Source: Oscillospiraceae bacterium | Lineage (GTDB): Bacteria; Bacillota; Clostridia; Monoglobales; Monoglobaceae | DNA length: 64,000 nt | Direction of reading: 5' to 3' | Assembly (NCBI GenBank): GCA_015068605.1 | Contig: SVKF01000008.1 | Coordinates: 1-64,000, forward strand | In this document: positions 10,121 to 20,449 of the stretch, piece by piece | How positions within the stretch are numbered: the first letter of the stretch is position 1 | How the letters are laid out: each line of letters opens with the position of its first letter | Notes under the pieces: generated by a model | What the model was told of the DNA's origin: nothing | Database searches by the model: none | What the model saw: only the letters and a program-made list of their open reading frames with translations | Position numbers and translations under genes: made by a program

Positions 10121-12226
10121 TTATTTCGCTCTGTCGCTGATAATTTTCTCCTGAATTGATCTTGGAACTTCGCTGTAATGTGAAGGTTCCATTGTATACT
10201 GACCACGACCCTGTGTTCCGCTACGGAGAACAGTTGCGTAACCAAACATTTCAGAAAGCGGGACATTAGCTGTTACCTGTGTAACACCGCCGCTTCTTGA
10301 TTCCTGACTCTTAATCATACCACGTCTTGAGCTTAAGTCACCGATTACAAATCCGAGGTAATCATCAGGAGTTATAACGTTAACAAGCATGATAGGTTCT
10401 TTAAGAACCGGGTCTGACTTTCTCATAGCGTCTTTAAATGCCATAGAAGCAGCAATCTTAAACGCCATTTCAGAGGAGTCAACTTCGTGGTAAGAACCGT
10501 CATAGAGGACAGCCTTAAGGTCAACAACGTTGTAACCTGCGAGGACACCGTTGAGCATTGCGCTCTGGATACCGGCATCAACAGCAGGGATATATTCCTT
10601 CGGAATAGAACCGCCGACAATAGCGTTCTCAAATACATATCCTTCGCCCTCTTCCAGTGGCTCGAACTTAACGAGAACGTGTCCGTACTGACCTTTACCA
10701 CCTGACTGACGAGCATACTTATGCTCAATGTTAACAGGCTTTCTGAATGCTTCACGGTAAGATACCTGAGGTTCACCAACATTAGCCTCAACCTTAAATT
10801 CTCTTAAGAGACGGTCAACGATAATTTCAAGGTGGAGCTCACCCATACCTGCGATGATTGTCTGGCCTGTTTCTTCGTCTGTGTAAGTCTTAAATGTTGG
10901 GTCTTCTTCTGCAAGCTTTGCAAGAGCGATACCCATCTTTTCCTGACCTGCCTTTGTCTTTGGCTCGATAGCAACACGGATAACCGGTTCAGGGAATACC
11001 ATAGACTCAAGGATTACAGGAGCTTTTTCGTCACAAAGAGTTTCACCTGTTGTTGTGTTCTGGAGACCTACTGCAGCAGCAATATCACCGGAATAAACAA
11101 TGTCAAGGTCTTCTCTGTGGTTAGCGTGCATCTGGAGAATTCTTCCCATTCTTTCACGCTTATTCTTGCAAGAGTTAAGAACGTGTGAACCCTTTGCAAG
11201 TGTACCTGAATATACACGGAAGAAGCAAATCTTACCAACGAATGGGTCTGTTGCAATCTTAAATGCAAGAGCTGCAAACGGAGCATCATCTGTTGATGGT
11301 CTCTCTGTTTCTTCACCTGTGTCAGGATCAACACCCTTGATGTTTGGAACATCTGTTGGGTTTGGCATATATTCAACAATTGCGTCCAAAAGAAGCTGAA
11401 CGCCCTTATTTCTGTATGATGTTCCGCAAAGAACCGGAACGATTTCGTTGTTGATTGTAGCTTTTCTCAAAGCTTTCTTAAGTTCAGCAACAGAAATTTC
11501 TTCGCCGTCAAAGAATTTTTCCATCAAAGCTTCATCTGTTTCACAGATAGCTTCAACCATCTGCTGACGGTATTCTTCAGCTTTTTCCTTCATATCAGCA
11601 GGAATTTCTTCCTTATGATATTTCTGACCAAGCTCGTCCTCATAAACTTCAGCTTCCATGTTCATAAGGTCAATGATACCAACAAATGTGTCTTCAGAAC
11701 CGATAGGTAACTGAATCGGAACACCGTTAGCATGGAGACGCTCGTGAATCATGTTAACAACATTATAGAAGTCTGCACCCATAATGTCCATTTTGTTGAC
11801 ATATATCATACGGGGAACTTTGTAGTCATCAGCCTGACGCCAAACGGTTTCTGACTGAGGCTCAACGCCGCCCTTAGCACACATAACTGTAACAGAGCCG
11901 TCGAGAACACGGAGTGAACGCTGAACTTCAACTGTAAAGTCAACGTGTCCCGGTGTGTCGATGATGTTAATTCTGTGTTTGATATTTTTGTAAGGACCTT
12001 CAGCAGGCTGCCAGAAACAAGTTGTTGCAGCGGAGGTAATTGTGATACCACGCTCCTGCTCCTGAGCCATCCAGTCCATAGTTGCAGAACCTTCATGGGT
12101 TTCACCGATTTTGTGGTTTACACCTGTATAATAAAGAATACGCTCGGTGGTTGTTGTTTTACCGGCATCAATGTGAGCCATGATACCAATATTTCTTGTT
12201 CTTTCCAATGAGAACTCTCTACCCAT
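10121..12226 (-). CDS. fusA: Elongation factor G
   Basis: [35 protein letters not shown]... Confidence 0.98.
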   Translation of the reverse strand: MGREFSLERTRNIGIMAHIDAGKTTTTERILYYTGVNHKIGETHEGSATMDWMAQEQERGITITSAATTCFWQPAEGPYKNIKHRINIIDTPGHVDFTVEVQRSLRVLDGSVTVMCAKGGVEPQSETVWRQADDYKVPRMIYVNKMDIMGADFYNVVNMIHERLHANGVPIQLPIGSEDTFVGIIDLMNMEAEVYEDELGQKYHKEEIPADMKEKAEEYRQQMVEAICETDEALMEKFFDGEEISVAELKKALRKATINNEIVPVLCGTSYRNKGVQLLLDAIVEYMPNPTDVPNIKGVDPDTGEETERPSTDDAPFAALAFKIATDPFVGKICFFRVYSGTLAKGSHVLNSCKNKRERMGRILQMHANHREDLDIVYSGDIAAAVGLQNTTTGETLCDEKAPVILESMVFPEPVIRVAIEPKTKAGQEKMGIALAKLAEEDPTFKTYTDEETGQTIIAGMGELHLEIIVDRLLREFKVEANVGEPQVSYREAFRKPVNIEHKYARQSGGKGQYGHVLVKFEPLEEGEGYVFENAIVGGSIPKEYIPAVDAGIQSAMLNGVLAGYNVVDLKAVLYDGSYHEVDSSEMAFKIAASMAFKDAMRKSDPVLKEPIMLVNVITPDDYLGFVIGDLSSRRGMIKSQESRSGGVTQVTANVPLSEMFGYATVLRSGTQGRGQYTMEPSHYSEVPRSIQEKIISDRAK

Positions 12227-12375
12227 AATTTTCTCCTTTCATAAAGCAATTCCATAGGGAATGCTTAAATCTGATTGCGGTTTTTCCGCAATATATCAAT
12301 ATTTCCGCTTAATTCAAAGAGTGATGCACGCAAATGCGAGGCGGAAAAGAATTTCTCTTTTCACTCATCACACTC

Positions 12376-12845
12376 CGAATGGTTTTGTGAAGAAAATTGC
12401 TTTAGATTTGGCGGATATGAGATAATGAAAAGCACAGCTGTATATGCTATACAGCGAGCATTTTCCTGCCCTGCCCAAATCCTCAAACATTCTTCGAATG
12501 GTTTTGCGAAGAAATTTGCTTTAGATTTGGCGGATACGAGATAATGAAAAGCACAGTCGTATTAATATACAACGAGCATTTTCTTGCTCTGCCCAAATCC
12601 TCAAACATTCTTCGAATGGTTTTGTGAAGAAAATTGCTTTAGATTTGGAGGATACGAGATAATGAAAAGCACAGCTGTATTAATATACGACGAGCATTTT
12701 TCTGCCCCAACCAAATCCTCAAACATTCTTCGAATGGTTTTGCGAAGAAATTTGCCTTGGATTTGAGAGATGCGAGGTAGCGAAAAGCACAGTCGTATTA
12801 ATATACGACGAGCATTTTCCTGCCGAGCAATGCTCTCAAAGACGA
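12376..12845. repeat. Tandem repeat, about 4 units of 118-119 bp, between rpsG and fusA
   Basis: Unit CGAATGGTTTTGYGAAGAAA...GAGCATTTTCYTGC...CAAATCCTCAAACATTCTT starts at 12376, 12495, 12613 and 12731; last unit is divergent. Confidence 0.92.
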
Positions 12846-12864
12846 GGTAAATTTCGAAGCAAAA

Positions 12865-13335
<471 letters not shown>

Positions 13336-13517
13336 TTATCTTCCCTCCATTTCTTAGTGGTAAATACCCACAAGGTACTCAATACCTTAATTGGTACTGT
13401 TAGCGCTGTATCTACTATTACTCATCAGTGGGAGCTGTTGCTCGCTTCGATATATATAAAATAGTAATATACGCACTATACTGATTTTTCAATAAATTTC
13501 TTCAGAGTTTCAAGGAA

Positions 13518-13937
13518 TTATTTACCTTCCTTCGGTCTCTTTGCACCGTACTTAGATCTTGACTGGTTACGCTTAGCAACGCCGGCAGTATCAAGTGTTC
13601 CGCGGATAATGTGATAACGCACACCCGGGAGGTCCTTAACTCTTCCGCCTCTTATCATAACAACGCTGTGTTCCTGAAGGTTATGTCCCACACCCGGGAT
13701 ATAAGCAGAAACCTCGATGCCGTTAGTAAGACGAACTCTGGCAACCTTACGAAGAGCTGAGTTAGGCTTTTTAGGAGTCATAGTTCTAACAGATGTACAA
13801 ACGCCTCTCTTCTGCGGAGAATCCTGGTTTGTCGGCTTTTTCTTAATGGTGTTAAAACCCTTTAAGAGAGCCGGAGCTGTTGACTTCTTTTCAGCAGTTG
13901 CTCTACCCTTCTTAACAAGTTGGTTAAATGTTGGCAC
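13518..13937 (-). CDS. rpsL: 30S ribosomal protein S12
   Basis: [12 protein letters not shown]...[27 protein letters not shown]. Confidence 0.98.
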   Translation of the reverse strand: MPTFNQLVKKGRATAEKKSTAPALLKGFNTIKKKPTNQDSPQKRGVCTSVRTMTPKKPNSALRKVARVRLTNGIEVSAYIPGVGHNLQEHSVVMIRGGRVKDLPGVRYHIIRGTLDTAGVAKRNQSRSKYGAKRPKEGK

Positions 13938-14001
13938 TTAATATTCACCCCCTGTAATATAAAATATATATAAAAATGCATTTGCACTTTTAACAATGTT
14001 A

Positions 14002-14244
14002 TTATTCCTTGACCGTTGCCGCCACAGCCGTCGGAACTTCCACACGGCAGGCTTTTGCAAGCTCTTTCATGGTTTCGGCATAAACAACAAAAACCTCATT
14101 CTCACTGCAAAGATTTTCCATTTCTTCAATAATATAAAGATCACAATCTTTGGCAATAAATACAGCTTCCGCCTTTTGGGCAAGAATTGCTTTTTTGACT
14201 TGTTTAATCCCTGCAACACGATTTTTATTCTGCAATCTTTCCAT
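14002..14244 (-). CDS. L7Ae/L30e-type RNA-binding protein (YbxF-like)
   Basis: GIKQVKKAILAQKAEAVFIAKDCD; position immediately upstream of rpsL as in Firmicutes. Confidence 0.85.
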   Translation of the reverse strand: MERLQNKNRVAGIKQVKKAILAQKAEAVFIAKDCDLYIIEEMENLCSENEVFVVYAETMKELAKACRVEVPTAVAATVKE

Positions 14245-14436
14245 TTTAATTTACTCCCGTTAAAATTATGAAGCCAAAGTCTCAAATGGACACAGTGCAA
14301 CACTTAAACATAAAGCACTTTATTTTACCATTTTTTTTACCTTTTGTCAAGTACTATATATAGTTTTTTTATAGTAAATATACACAAAATATCGTATTTT
14401 AACATTCCGTGTAATATTCAAAGAAACTATATTCCT

Positions 14437-15807
14437 TTAAATCAGCGGTACACCAAACATATTAGCCATACTGCTTGCAATCAAGAAATACAGAAGAACC
14501 GAGCAGGTATCCGTTATTGTTGTCACCAGCGGTCCTGCCATAAGCGCCGGGTCAAGATGAAGGAGCTTTGCAACCATTGGGAGAACACAGCCCAAAATTT
14601 TTGCGATAAGAACCGTCATAATTAGGGTTATTCCCAGCACTATTGTAAGATATAAATCGTGTTCATCGGCAGTCAGATACACTCTTATACCGTTTACAAC
14701 AGCAAGCACCGTTCCGCACAGTACACCAACCCCTGCCTCCTTCAAAAACACTTTAAAAAAGTCACCAAGGGATATTTCGTCAATTGACAGACCTCTTATA
14801 ATCATTGTCGCACTCTGCGACCCACTGTTTCCGCCGGTTCCCATAATCATGGGAACAAAGGCAACGAGGATTGGCAAGCTTGTGAAAGCCGCCTCATATT
14901 GAGTTATAATCATACCCGTAAATGTTGCGGTCAGCATAAGGAACAACAGCCACACAATACGGCTTTTTGCGTGTTTGAAAACCGAGGTTTTAAGATATTC
15001 GCCCTCACTCGGCATAATAGCCGCCATTTTTTCAAAATCCTCCGTCGTCTCCTCCTGGATAACATCCATAGCATCGTCGACTGTTATAATACCAACCAAA
15101 CGATTTTCCTTATCCACGACGGGCAACGCAAGAAAATCATACTTATCGAACATTTTGGCAACGACTTCTTTATCCTCAAAGGTATCAACACAAATAATAT
15201 TTGTGTCCATCAAATCTTCAATAATTGCGTCTGACGGAGCAAGCAAAAGGGTTTTAACGGTTATAACCCCGAGAAGGTGCCGATTTCTGTCCTTAACATA
15301 ACAGGTATAAATCGTTTCCTTATCAACTCCGACTCTGCGGATTTTTTCAAAAGCCTCGGAAACCGTCATATCCCTCCGCAAATCTATATATTCAGTAGTC
15401 ATCATTGAGCCTGCGCTGTCATCGGGATATTTAAGGATTTCGTTGATACTCTGCCTCTTTTCGGGAGGAGTGTGAGCGAGAATTCGCTTAACCACCGTTG
15501 CAGGCATTTCCTCTATCAAGTCAACCGTATCATCGACATACATCTGGTCAAGAACTATACGGAGCTCCTTATCGCTGAACGCCAGGATAAGCTGTTCCTG
15601 ACTGTCCGAATCAAGACAGGCAAAAACCTCCGCAGCAAGCTCCTTTGGCAATATTCTGTAAATCAAGGGAAGGTCGTCTTCCGGAAATTCATCAAAAAGC
15701 ATTGCAATATCAATCGGCATCATTTCAAGCAAAATAGATCGCAATCGGGTGAATTTCCGTTCTTCAAGAAGTTGTTGTATGAGTTCGCTGAAATTTTCAT
15801 TTTCCAT
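14437..15807 (-). CDS. mgtE: Magnesium transporter MgtE
   Basis: MgtE N domain, paired CBS domains, and TM domain with GTGGNSGSQSATMIIRGL. Confidence 0.95.
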   Translation of the reverse strand: MENENFSELIQQLLEERKFTRLRSILLEMMPIDIAMLFDEFPEDDLPLIYRILPKELAAEVFACLDSDSQEQLILAFSDKELRIVLDQMYVDDTVDLIEEMPATVVKRILAHTPPEKRQSINEILKYPDDSAGSMMTTEYIDLRRDMTVSEAFEKIRRVGVDKETIYTCYVKDRNRHLLGVITVKTLLLAPSDAIIEDLMDTNIICVDTFEDKEVVAKMFDKYDFLALPVVDKENRLVGIITVDDAMDVIQEETTEDFEKMAAIMPSEGEYLKTSVFKHAKSRIVWLLFLMLTATFTGMIITQYEAAFTSLPILVAFVPMIMGTGGNSGSQSATMIIRGLSIDEISLGDFFKVFLKEAGVGVLCGTVLAVVNGIRVYLTADEHDLYLTIVLGITLIMTVLIAKILGCVLPMVAKLLHLDPALMAGPLVTTITDTCSVLLYFLIASSMANMFGVPLI

Positions 15808-15932
15808 AGTGAGCCCTCCCTTTCCGATATTTTTTCATATTATATAATACTCCAAATTTACGAATTTGTCAAGATTTTAGGCAGTTGACAATAGATTTTT
15901 ACTGTGTTAAAATTAGTTCGGGAGGCAATGAT

Positions 15933-16613
15933 ATGAAATATGAAAACATTAAAACTGCAACCTTTCTTAAAAGACCAAATCGATTTATCGCCCATATCGA
16001 AGTTGACGGCAGAGAGGAAATCTGCCATGTCAAAAACACGGGACGCTGTCGTGAGCTTTTAACAGACAGAGCGAAAATTTATGTTCAGCAATCCGATAAC
16101 CCAAACAGAAAGACAAAATACGACCTGATTACGGTTTTAAAAGGAAAAACCCTTATTAATATGGACAGCCAAGCTCCCAACAAGGTTTTTCACGAATGGC
16201 TGATTGAAGGAAATTTTTTTGAAGAAATCACTCTGATTAAACCGGAATGTAAATACAAAAATTCACGGTTTGACTTTTATATTGAAGCCAAAAACCGAAA
16301 AATTTTTGCTGAAATAAAGGGTGTCACATTAGAGGAAAACGGTGTTGTTATGTTTCCTGATGCACCCACAGAGCGTGGTGTTAAGCATATTAATGAACTG
16401 ATTGAATGTAAAAGAGAGGGGTATGAGGCATACATTTTCTTTATAGTTCAGATGGAAAGCTGTAAATATTTTACCCCAAACCGAAAAACTCATCCAAATT
16501 TTGCTGACGCACTCATAAAGGCGAGGGATTTTGGGGTGAACATTATTGCCCTCAACTGCACCGTTACCCCCGACATACTGAAAATAAAGGATAATGTTCC
16601 GGTTGATTATTGA
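15933..16613 (+). CDS. sfsA: DNA/RNA nuclease SfsA
   Basis: RPNRFIAHIEVDG, CHVKNTGRCRELL, EIKGVTLEENGVVMFPDAPTERGVKHI; GGAGG RBS at 15921. Confidence 0.92.
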   Translation: MKYENIKTATFLKRPNRFIAHIEVDGREEICHVKNTGRCRELLTDRAKIYVQQSDNPNRKTKYDLITVLKGKTLINMDSQAPNKVFHEWLIEGNFFEEITLIKPECKYKNSRFDFYIEAKNRKIFAEIKGVTLEENGVVMFPDAPTERGVKHINELIECKREGYEAYIFFIVQMESCKYFTPNRKTHPNFADALIKARDFGVNIIALNCTVTPDILKIKDNVPVDY

Positions 16614-16667
16614 CATTATTGGATAATATGATATATAATGAAAAAAAATTTATGAAGGACTGAAAAT

Positions 16668-17588
16668 ATGAAGATTTATAAAAACGTCACAGAGCTTATA
16701 GGAAAGACCCCTCTTATGGAGCTTTCAAATTTCGCCAACGGACTTAATGCAAAAATTCTTGCCAAGCTTGAATATTTTAATCCCGCGGGAAGTGTTAAAG
16801 ACAGAGTCGGTCTCGCAATGATAAACGATGCGGAAAATCGAGGACTCCTCAGAAAAGGGTCTGTTATTATCGAGCCAACCAGCGGAAACACAGGGATTGG
16901 ACTTGCCTGCGTTGCGGCGGCGAGAGGGTATAGGGTCATTCTGACAATGCCTGAAACCATGAGCGTTGAACGGCGAAATCTATTGAAAGCCTACGGTGCG
17001 GAAATAGTCTTAACTGACGGAAAAAAAGGGATGTCAGGGGCTGTTGAGAAGGCACTTGAGCTTTCAAAGGAAATTGAGGGAGGCTTTATCCCCGGTCAGT
17101 TTGAAAATCCTGCAAACCCCAAGGCACACAGAGAATCCACCGGGGTCGAAATATGGGAGGATACTGATGGTCAGGTTGACATTTTCGTTGCAGGCATCGG
17201 AACCGGCGGAACTCTTTCGGGAGTTGGTGAATATCTTAAATCCCAAAATCCACGCATAAAAATCGTTGCCGTTGAGCCTCTTTCCTCACCACTTCTGTCG
17301 GAAGGAAGAGCCGGGGCGCACAAAATTCAGGGGATTGGAGCGAATTTCATCCCCGATGCTTTAAACCGTGAAATTTATGACGAAATAATAACCGTTTCCG
17401 ATGAAGATGCCATGAAAACGGGAAAAGCCCTCGCAAGACAAGAGGGAATCCTTGTCGGAATTTCCTCGGGTGCATCGGTTTTTGCCGCAACCAAGCTTGC
17501 CGAAAGGGAAGAAAACAAAGGCAAAATCATCGTTGCTCTCCTTCCTGACACAGGTGAGCGGTATATGTCCACTTCAATGTTTGACTAA
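16668..17588 (+). CDS. cysK: Cysteine synthase A
   Basis: NPAGSVKDRVGLAMI, PTSGNTGIGLACVAAARGY, GTGGTLSGVG. Confidence 0.95.
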   Translation: MKIYKNVTELIGKTPLMELSNFANGLNAKILAKLEYFNPAGSVKDRVGLAMINDAENRGLLRKGSVIIEPTSGNTGIGLACVAAARGYRVILTMPETMSVERRNLLKAYGAEIVLTDGKKGMSGAVEKALELSKEIEGGFIPGQFENPANPKAHRESTGVEIWEDTDGQVDIFVAGIGTGGTLSGVGEYLKSQNPRIKIVAVEPLSSPLLSEGRAGAHKIQGIGANFIPDALNREIYDEIITVSDEDAMKTGKALARQEGILVGISSGASVFAATKLAEREENKGKIIVALLPDTGERYMSTSMFD

Positions 17589-17659
17589 AGGGAATGTTAA
17601 AAGCTCCGAATTGCAAGAAAAGAAGAAGGCTGACAGAGGTTGAACTGTTTACAATTTAT

Positions 17660-20296
17660 TTATTCATCTTCGTTATTTTTTAACTTTATCTGTTTAAGTT
17701 TTTCTTCCAAAACTCTTAAAAATCCGGAGTTATCCGTTTTTAAATTATACAGCTCCACCATTTTTCGGACACCCTTTTCCACACTTATAACATCTTCCTC
17801 CAAGTGTCTTGCCGGCATCCTGAATGCTCCGCTTCCAAAAATTATAAGCTGTTCGAGAGCATCTGATGTTGCAACGGTTACCTGATAATTTTTCGTTAAT
17901 TCTTTAGCTGTTTTTTCAATATAGGCATCGGCGGTTTGGGCTTCCTTTGTATAGACAATCGTCAGCCCTTTTTCCCGTTCCTCTTCGCCACGGTTTCCCT
18001 TAACCTTATAGGCATCAAAAACCAATATGATTTCATAATCCTTAAAGACCTTATAAACCGAGAGCCGTTCAATCAGCTCCCGTCTTGCGTCCTCCAAACT
18101 GTATGACGCAATTTTTTTAAGGCTGTCCCATGCAAAAATCATATTATATCCATCTATCAAAAGATAGCTTTTATCATACTTCTTCCCACTGCTTTTTCTC
18201 GGCTTATATGGTTTAGCCTCCTTCGGGGTATGCATAGCACGGTCAGGCAGTTTTGTTTCCACCTTACCGTAAGTTCTCTCAAAAATCCGAAGCAGCTCCT
18301 CATCATCGGCAGAGACAGAGGAAGCACGAACAGTTTTTGCCTTTTCTTCCACCTTTTTTGGCTTTAATATACTTTCCAAATGCATATAATCGGAAACCTC
18401 GTTCCACTTCACATGAAATCCCGCTCCGTGGGAACAAAAAACGGAGTCGGGAGTGTTTTCCGTGTCTTCTTCCGCAGAATATCCGATGGTTTCCACAACT
18501 TCATCGGTATTTTGGCAATTACCATATCCGCCAAACCTACAGGTTATTTGTCCGACACCGTGAGTATATGCCGTAATCTGCTTTTGATAATTTCTTATAA
18601 CCTCTGCCGGGGCAGTTCCTTTGATTTTCGACATTTCAACCGAGGTGCGAAAAACAGAAAATTCCGCCCCCATTAAATTCAAATCCGTCATAACCTTTCC
18701 CACATTATCCGCCGGAATATCAATAACAAAGTCATAATAAGGCTCAAGCAAAAGAGATTTCGCTTTCATTAAGCCTTGTCTTACGGCTCTGTATGTTGCC
18801 TGACGGAAATCTCCGCCTTCCGTATGCTTTAAATGGGCTGCTCCGGATTTTAACGTGATTTTCACATCGGTTATTGGCGAACCCGTCAAAACACCGATAT
18901 GCTGCTTTTCCATCAAATGAGTCAGAATAAGCCTCTGCCAGTTTTTATCCAAAACATTTTCGGGACAATCGACTTCAAACTGCATTCCCGTCCCCCTTGG
19001 CAAGGGCGATAGCAAAAGATGTACCTCCGCATAATGACGCAAAGGCTCAAAATGTCCGACACCTTCCACCACATTTTCAATGGTTTCTTTATATAAAATC
19101 CTTCCCTCTTCAAAGGCAACATCCATATCAAAACGGTTTTTAACAAGCTGTTTTAGGATTTCAAGCTGAATTACGCCCATAACACGCAAATGAATTTCTT
19201 TCATTTGACTGTTCCATGTTACCATAAGTTGAGTTTCTTCCTGCTCCAGCTCTTTAAATTTTTCAAGGGCAACCGAGGGGCTCACATCCGACGGCAAAAT
19301 GACACGATAATTGAAAATCGGCTCTGCCGTCAGGGGTGAGGCATTTCCCTCAAAACCCAGACCTTGTCCGGTAGCAGTTTGCTTTAGCCCTGCCACAGCA
19401 CAAACACAGCCGGGATACACTTCCTCCGCTGGCTGATATTTTTCTCCCGAATATATACGGATTTCATTCACTTTTTCTTCTATATCTTCTCCTGTTCGGA
19501 TAAGATTTCTCACTCTTAGGCTTCCGCCCGTAATTTTCATATAAGTCAAACGAATTCCTCTGTCGTCCTGACCTATTTTAAACACCTTTGCCCCGAAAGC
19601 TTCCATTGCTTTTGCAGGCAGGCTTAATCGCTCCAGAGCCTTCAGGAAAAAGTCAACTCCCTGCATTTTAAGAGCCGACCCGGAAAAGCATGGAAAAACA
19701 GACCTTCTCTTTATTGCCTCAGCAACCGTTTTTTCGGAAATCTCGCCCAACAAAGCCTCCTCCATCAAACTTTCATCGCAAAGAGCCAGACTTTCGCAAA
19801 TTTTCTCCGAATTTTCCGTGAAATCTATAAAATTTTCACCAAATTCAGCTCCCAATTCCTTTATGACCCGTTCTTTGTCCGCTCCCGTCAAATCCATTTT
19901 ATTAATAAAAACAAAAAGCGGAATATTATGTTTTTCCAAAAGCTCCCACAAAGTCTTTGTGTGACTTTGAATACCGTCTGTTCCGCTTATAACCAAAACA
20001 GCATAATCCAAAACAGCCAAGGTTCGTTCCGCCTCAGCGGAAAAATCCACATGACCGGGTGTGTCCAAAAGGGTTATCAGAGTGTTTTCAAGACCAATTA
20101 TCGCTTGCTTTGAAAAAATGGTAATCCCTCTTTTTCGTTCTATTTCATTAATATCCAAAAAGGCATCCCCCAAATCTACTCTGCCCAGTTTGCGAATTTC
20201 CCCTGCCGAAAACAAAAGCCCTTCTGAAAGGGTTGTTTTTCCTGCGTCAACATGTGCCAGAATTCCGAGAGCAATCCGTTTCATTTCCTTTTCCAT
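17660..20296 (-). CDS. TetM/TetO-like ribosomal-protection-type GTPase with C-terminal YacP/Rae1-like NYN domain
   Basis: N-terminal [50 protein letters not shown]-terminal SYLLIDGYNMIFAWDSLKKI...EIILVFDAYKVKG...TKEAQTADAYIEK...VTVATSDALEQLIIFGSGAFRMPARHL resembles YacP/Rae1 of B. subtilis. Confidence 0.9.
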   Translation of the reverse strand: MEKEMKRIALGILAHVDAGKTTLSEGLLFSAGEIRKLGRVDLGDAFLDINEIERKRGITIFSKQAIIGLENTLITLLDTPGHVDFSAEAERTLAVLDYAVLVISGTDGIQSHTKTLWELLEKHNIPLFVFINKMDLTGADKERVIKELGAEFGENFIDFTENSEKICESLALCDESLMEEALLGEISEKTVAEAIKRRSVFPCFSGSALKMQGVDFFLKALERLSLPAKAMEAFGAKVFKIGQDDRGIRLTYMKITGGSLRVRNLIRTGEDIEEKVNEIRIYSGEKYQPAEEVYPGCVCAVAGLKQTATGQGLGFEGNASPLTAEPIFNYRVILPSDVSPSVALEKFKELEQEETQLMVTWNSQMKEIHLRVMGVIQLEILKQLVKNRFDMDVAFEEGRILYKETIENVVEGVGHFEPLRHYAEVHLLLSPLPRGTGMQFEVDCPENVLDKNWQRLILTHLMEKQHIGVLTGSPITDVKITLKSGAAHLKHTEGGDFRQATYRAVRQGLMKAKSLLLEPYYDFVIDIPADNVGKVMTDLNLMGAEFSVFRTSVEMSKIKGTAPAEVIRNYQKQITAYTHGVGQITCRFGGYGNCQNTDEVVETIGYSAEEDTENTPDSVFCSHGAGFHVKWNEVSDYMHLESILKPKKVEEKAKTVRASSVSADDEELLRIFERTYGKVETKLPDRAMHTPKEAKPYKPRKSSGKKYDKSYLLIDGYNMIFAWDSLKKIASYSLEDARRELIERLSVYKVFKDYEIILVFDAYKVKGNRGEEEREKGLTIVYTKEAQTADAYIEKTAKELTKNYQVTVATSDALEQLIIFGSGAFRMPARHLEEDVISVEKGVRKMVELYNLKTDNSGFLRVLEEKLKQIKLKNNEDE

Positions 20297-20326
20297 ATAT
20301 CTTACCTTTTGCTAAAAAATTTATAA

Positions 20327-20427
20327 GGGCAATTTAATCGTGTATTTTATCTTATAAGAAACTGCATCTTTCCCATAAGATAAAATATTTCACCCGACCG
20401 AATAAAAACGGTCGGGGAAAATTGCCC
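20327..20427 (-). ncRNA. Nested-hairpin region between mannosidase gene and GTPase-NYN gene (leader and/or terminator)
   Basis: GGGCAATTT 20327-20335:AAATTGCCC 20419-20427; TATTTTATCTTAT 20343-20355:ATAAGATAAAATA 20375-20387; CCCGACCG 20393-20400:CGGTCGGG 20409-20416. Confidence 0.55.
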
Positions 20428-20449
20428 AAATCCAATCTGTGAAAACACA

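Noticed and set aside
8789-12211. Many shadow ORFs opposite tuf and fusA (and likewise across rpoBC)
   Set aside because: Overlap highly conserved genes, no RBS, compositionally incoherent.
12275-12766. Forward ORFs (89 and 60 aa) across the rpsG-fusA gap
   Set aside because: They are translations of the tandem repeat; no RBS and opposite to the operon strand.
12376-12845. CRISPR array
   Set aside because: Units are ~118 bp with no short repeat/unique spacer structure and no cas genes nearby.
15808-15932. M-box (Mg2+) riboswitch upstream of mgtE
   Set aside because: The ~75 nt available contain no recognisable M-box core.
17660-20296. Calling this gene a tetracycline-resistance determinant
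   Set aside because: RPP-like GTPases without proven resistance are common in Clostridia and the domain layout differs; resistance cannot be inferred.
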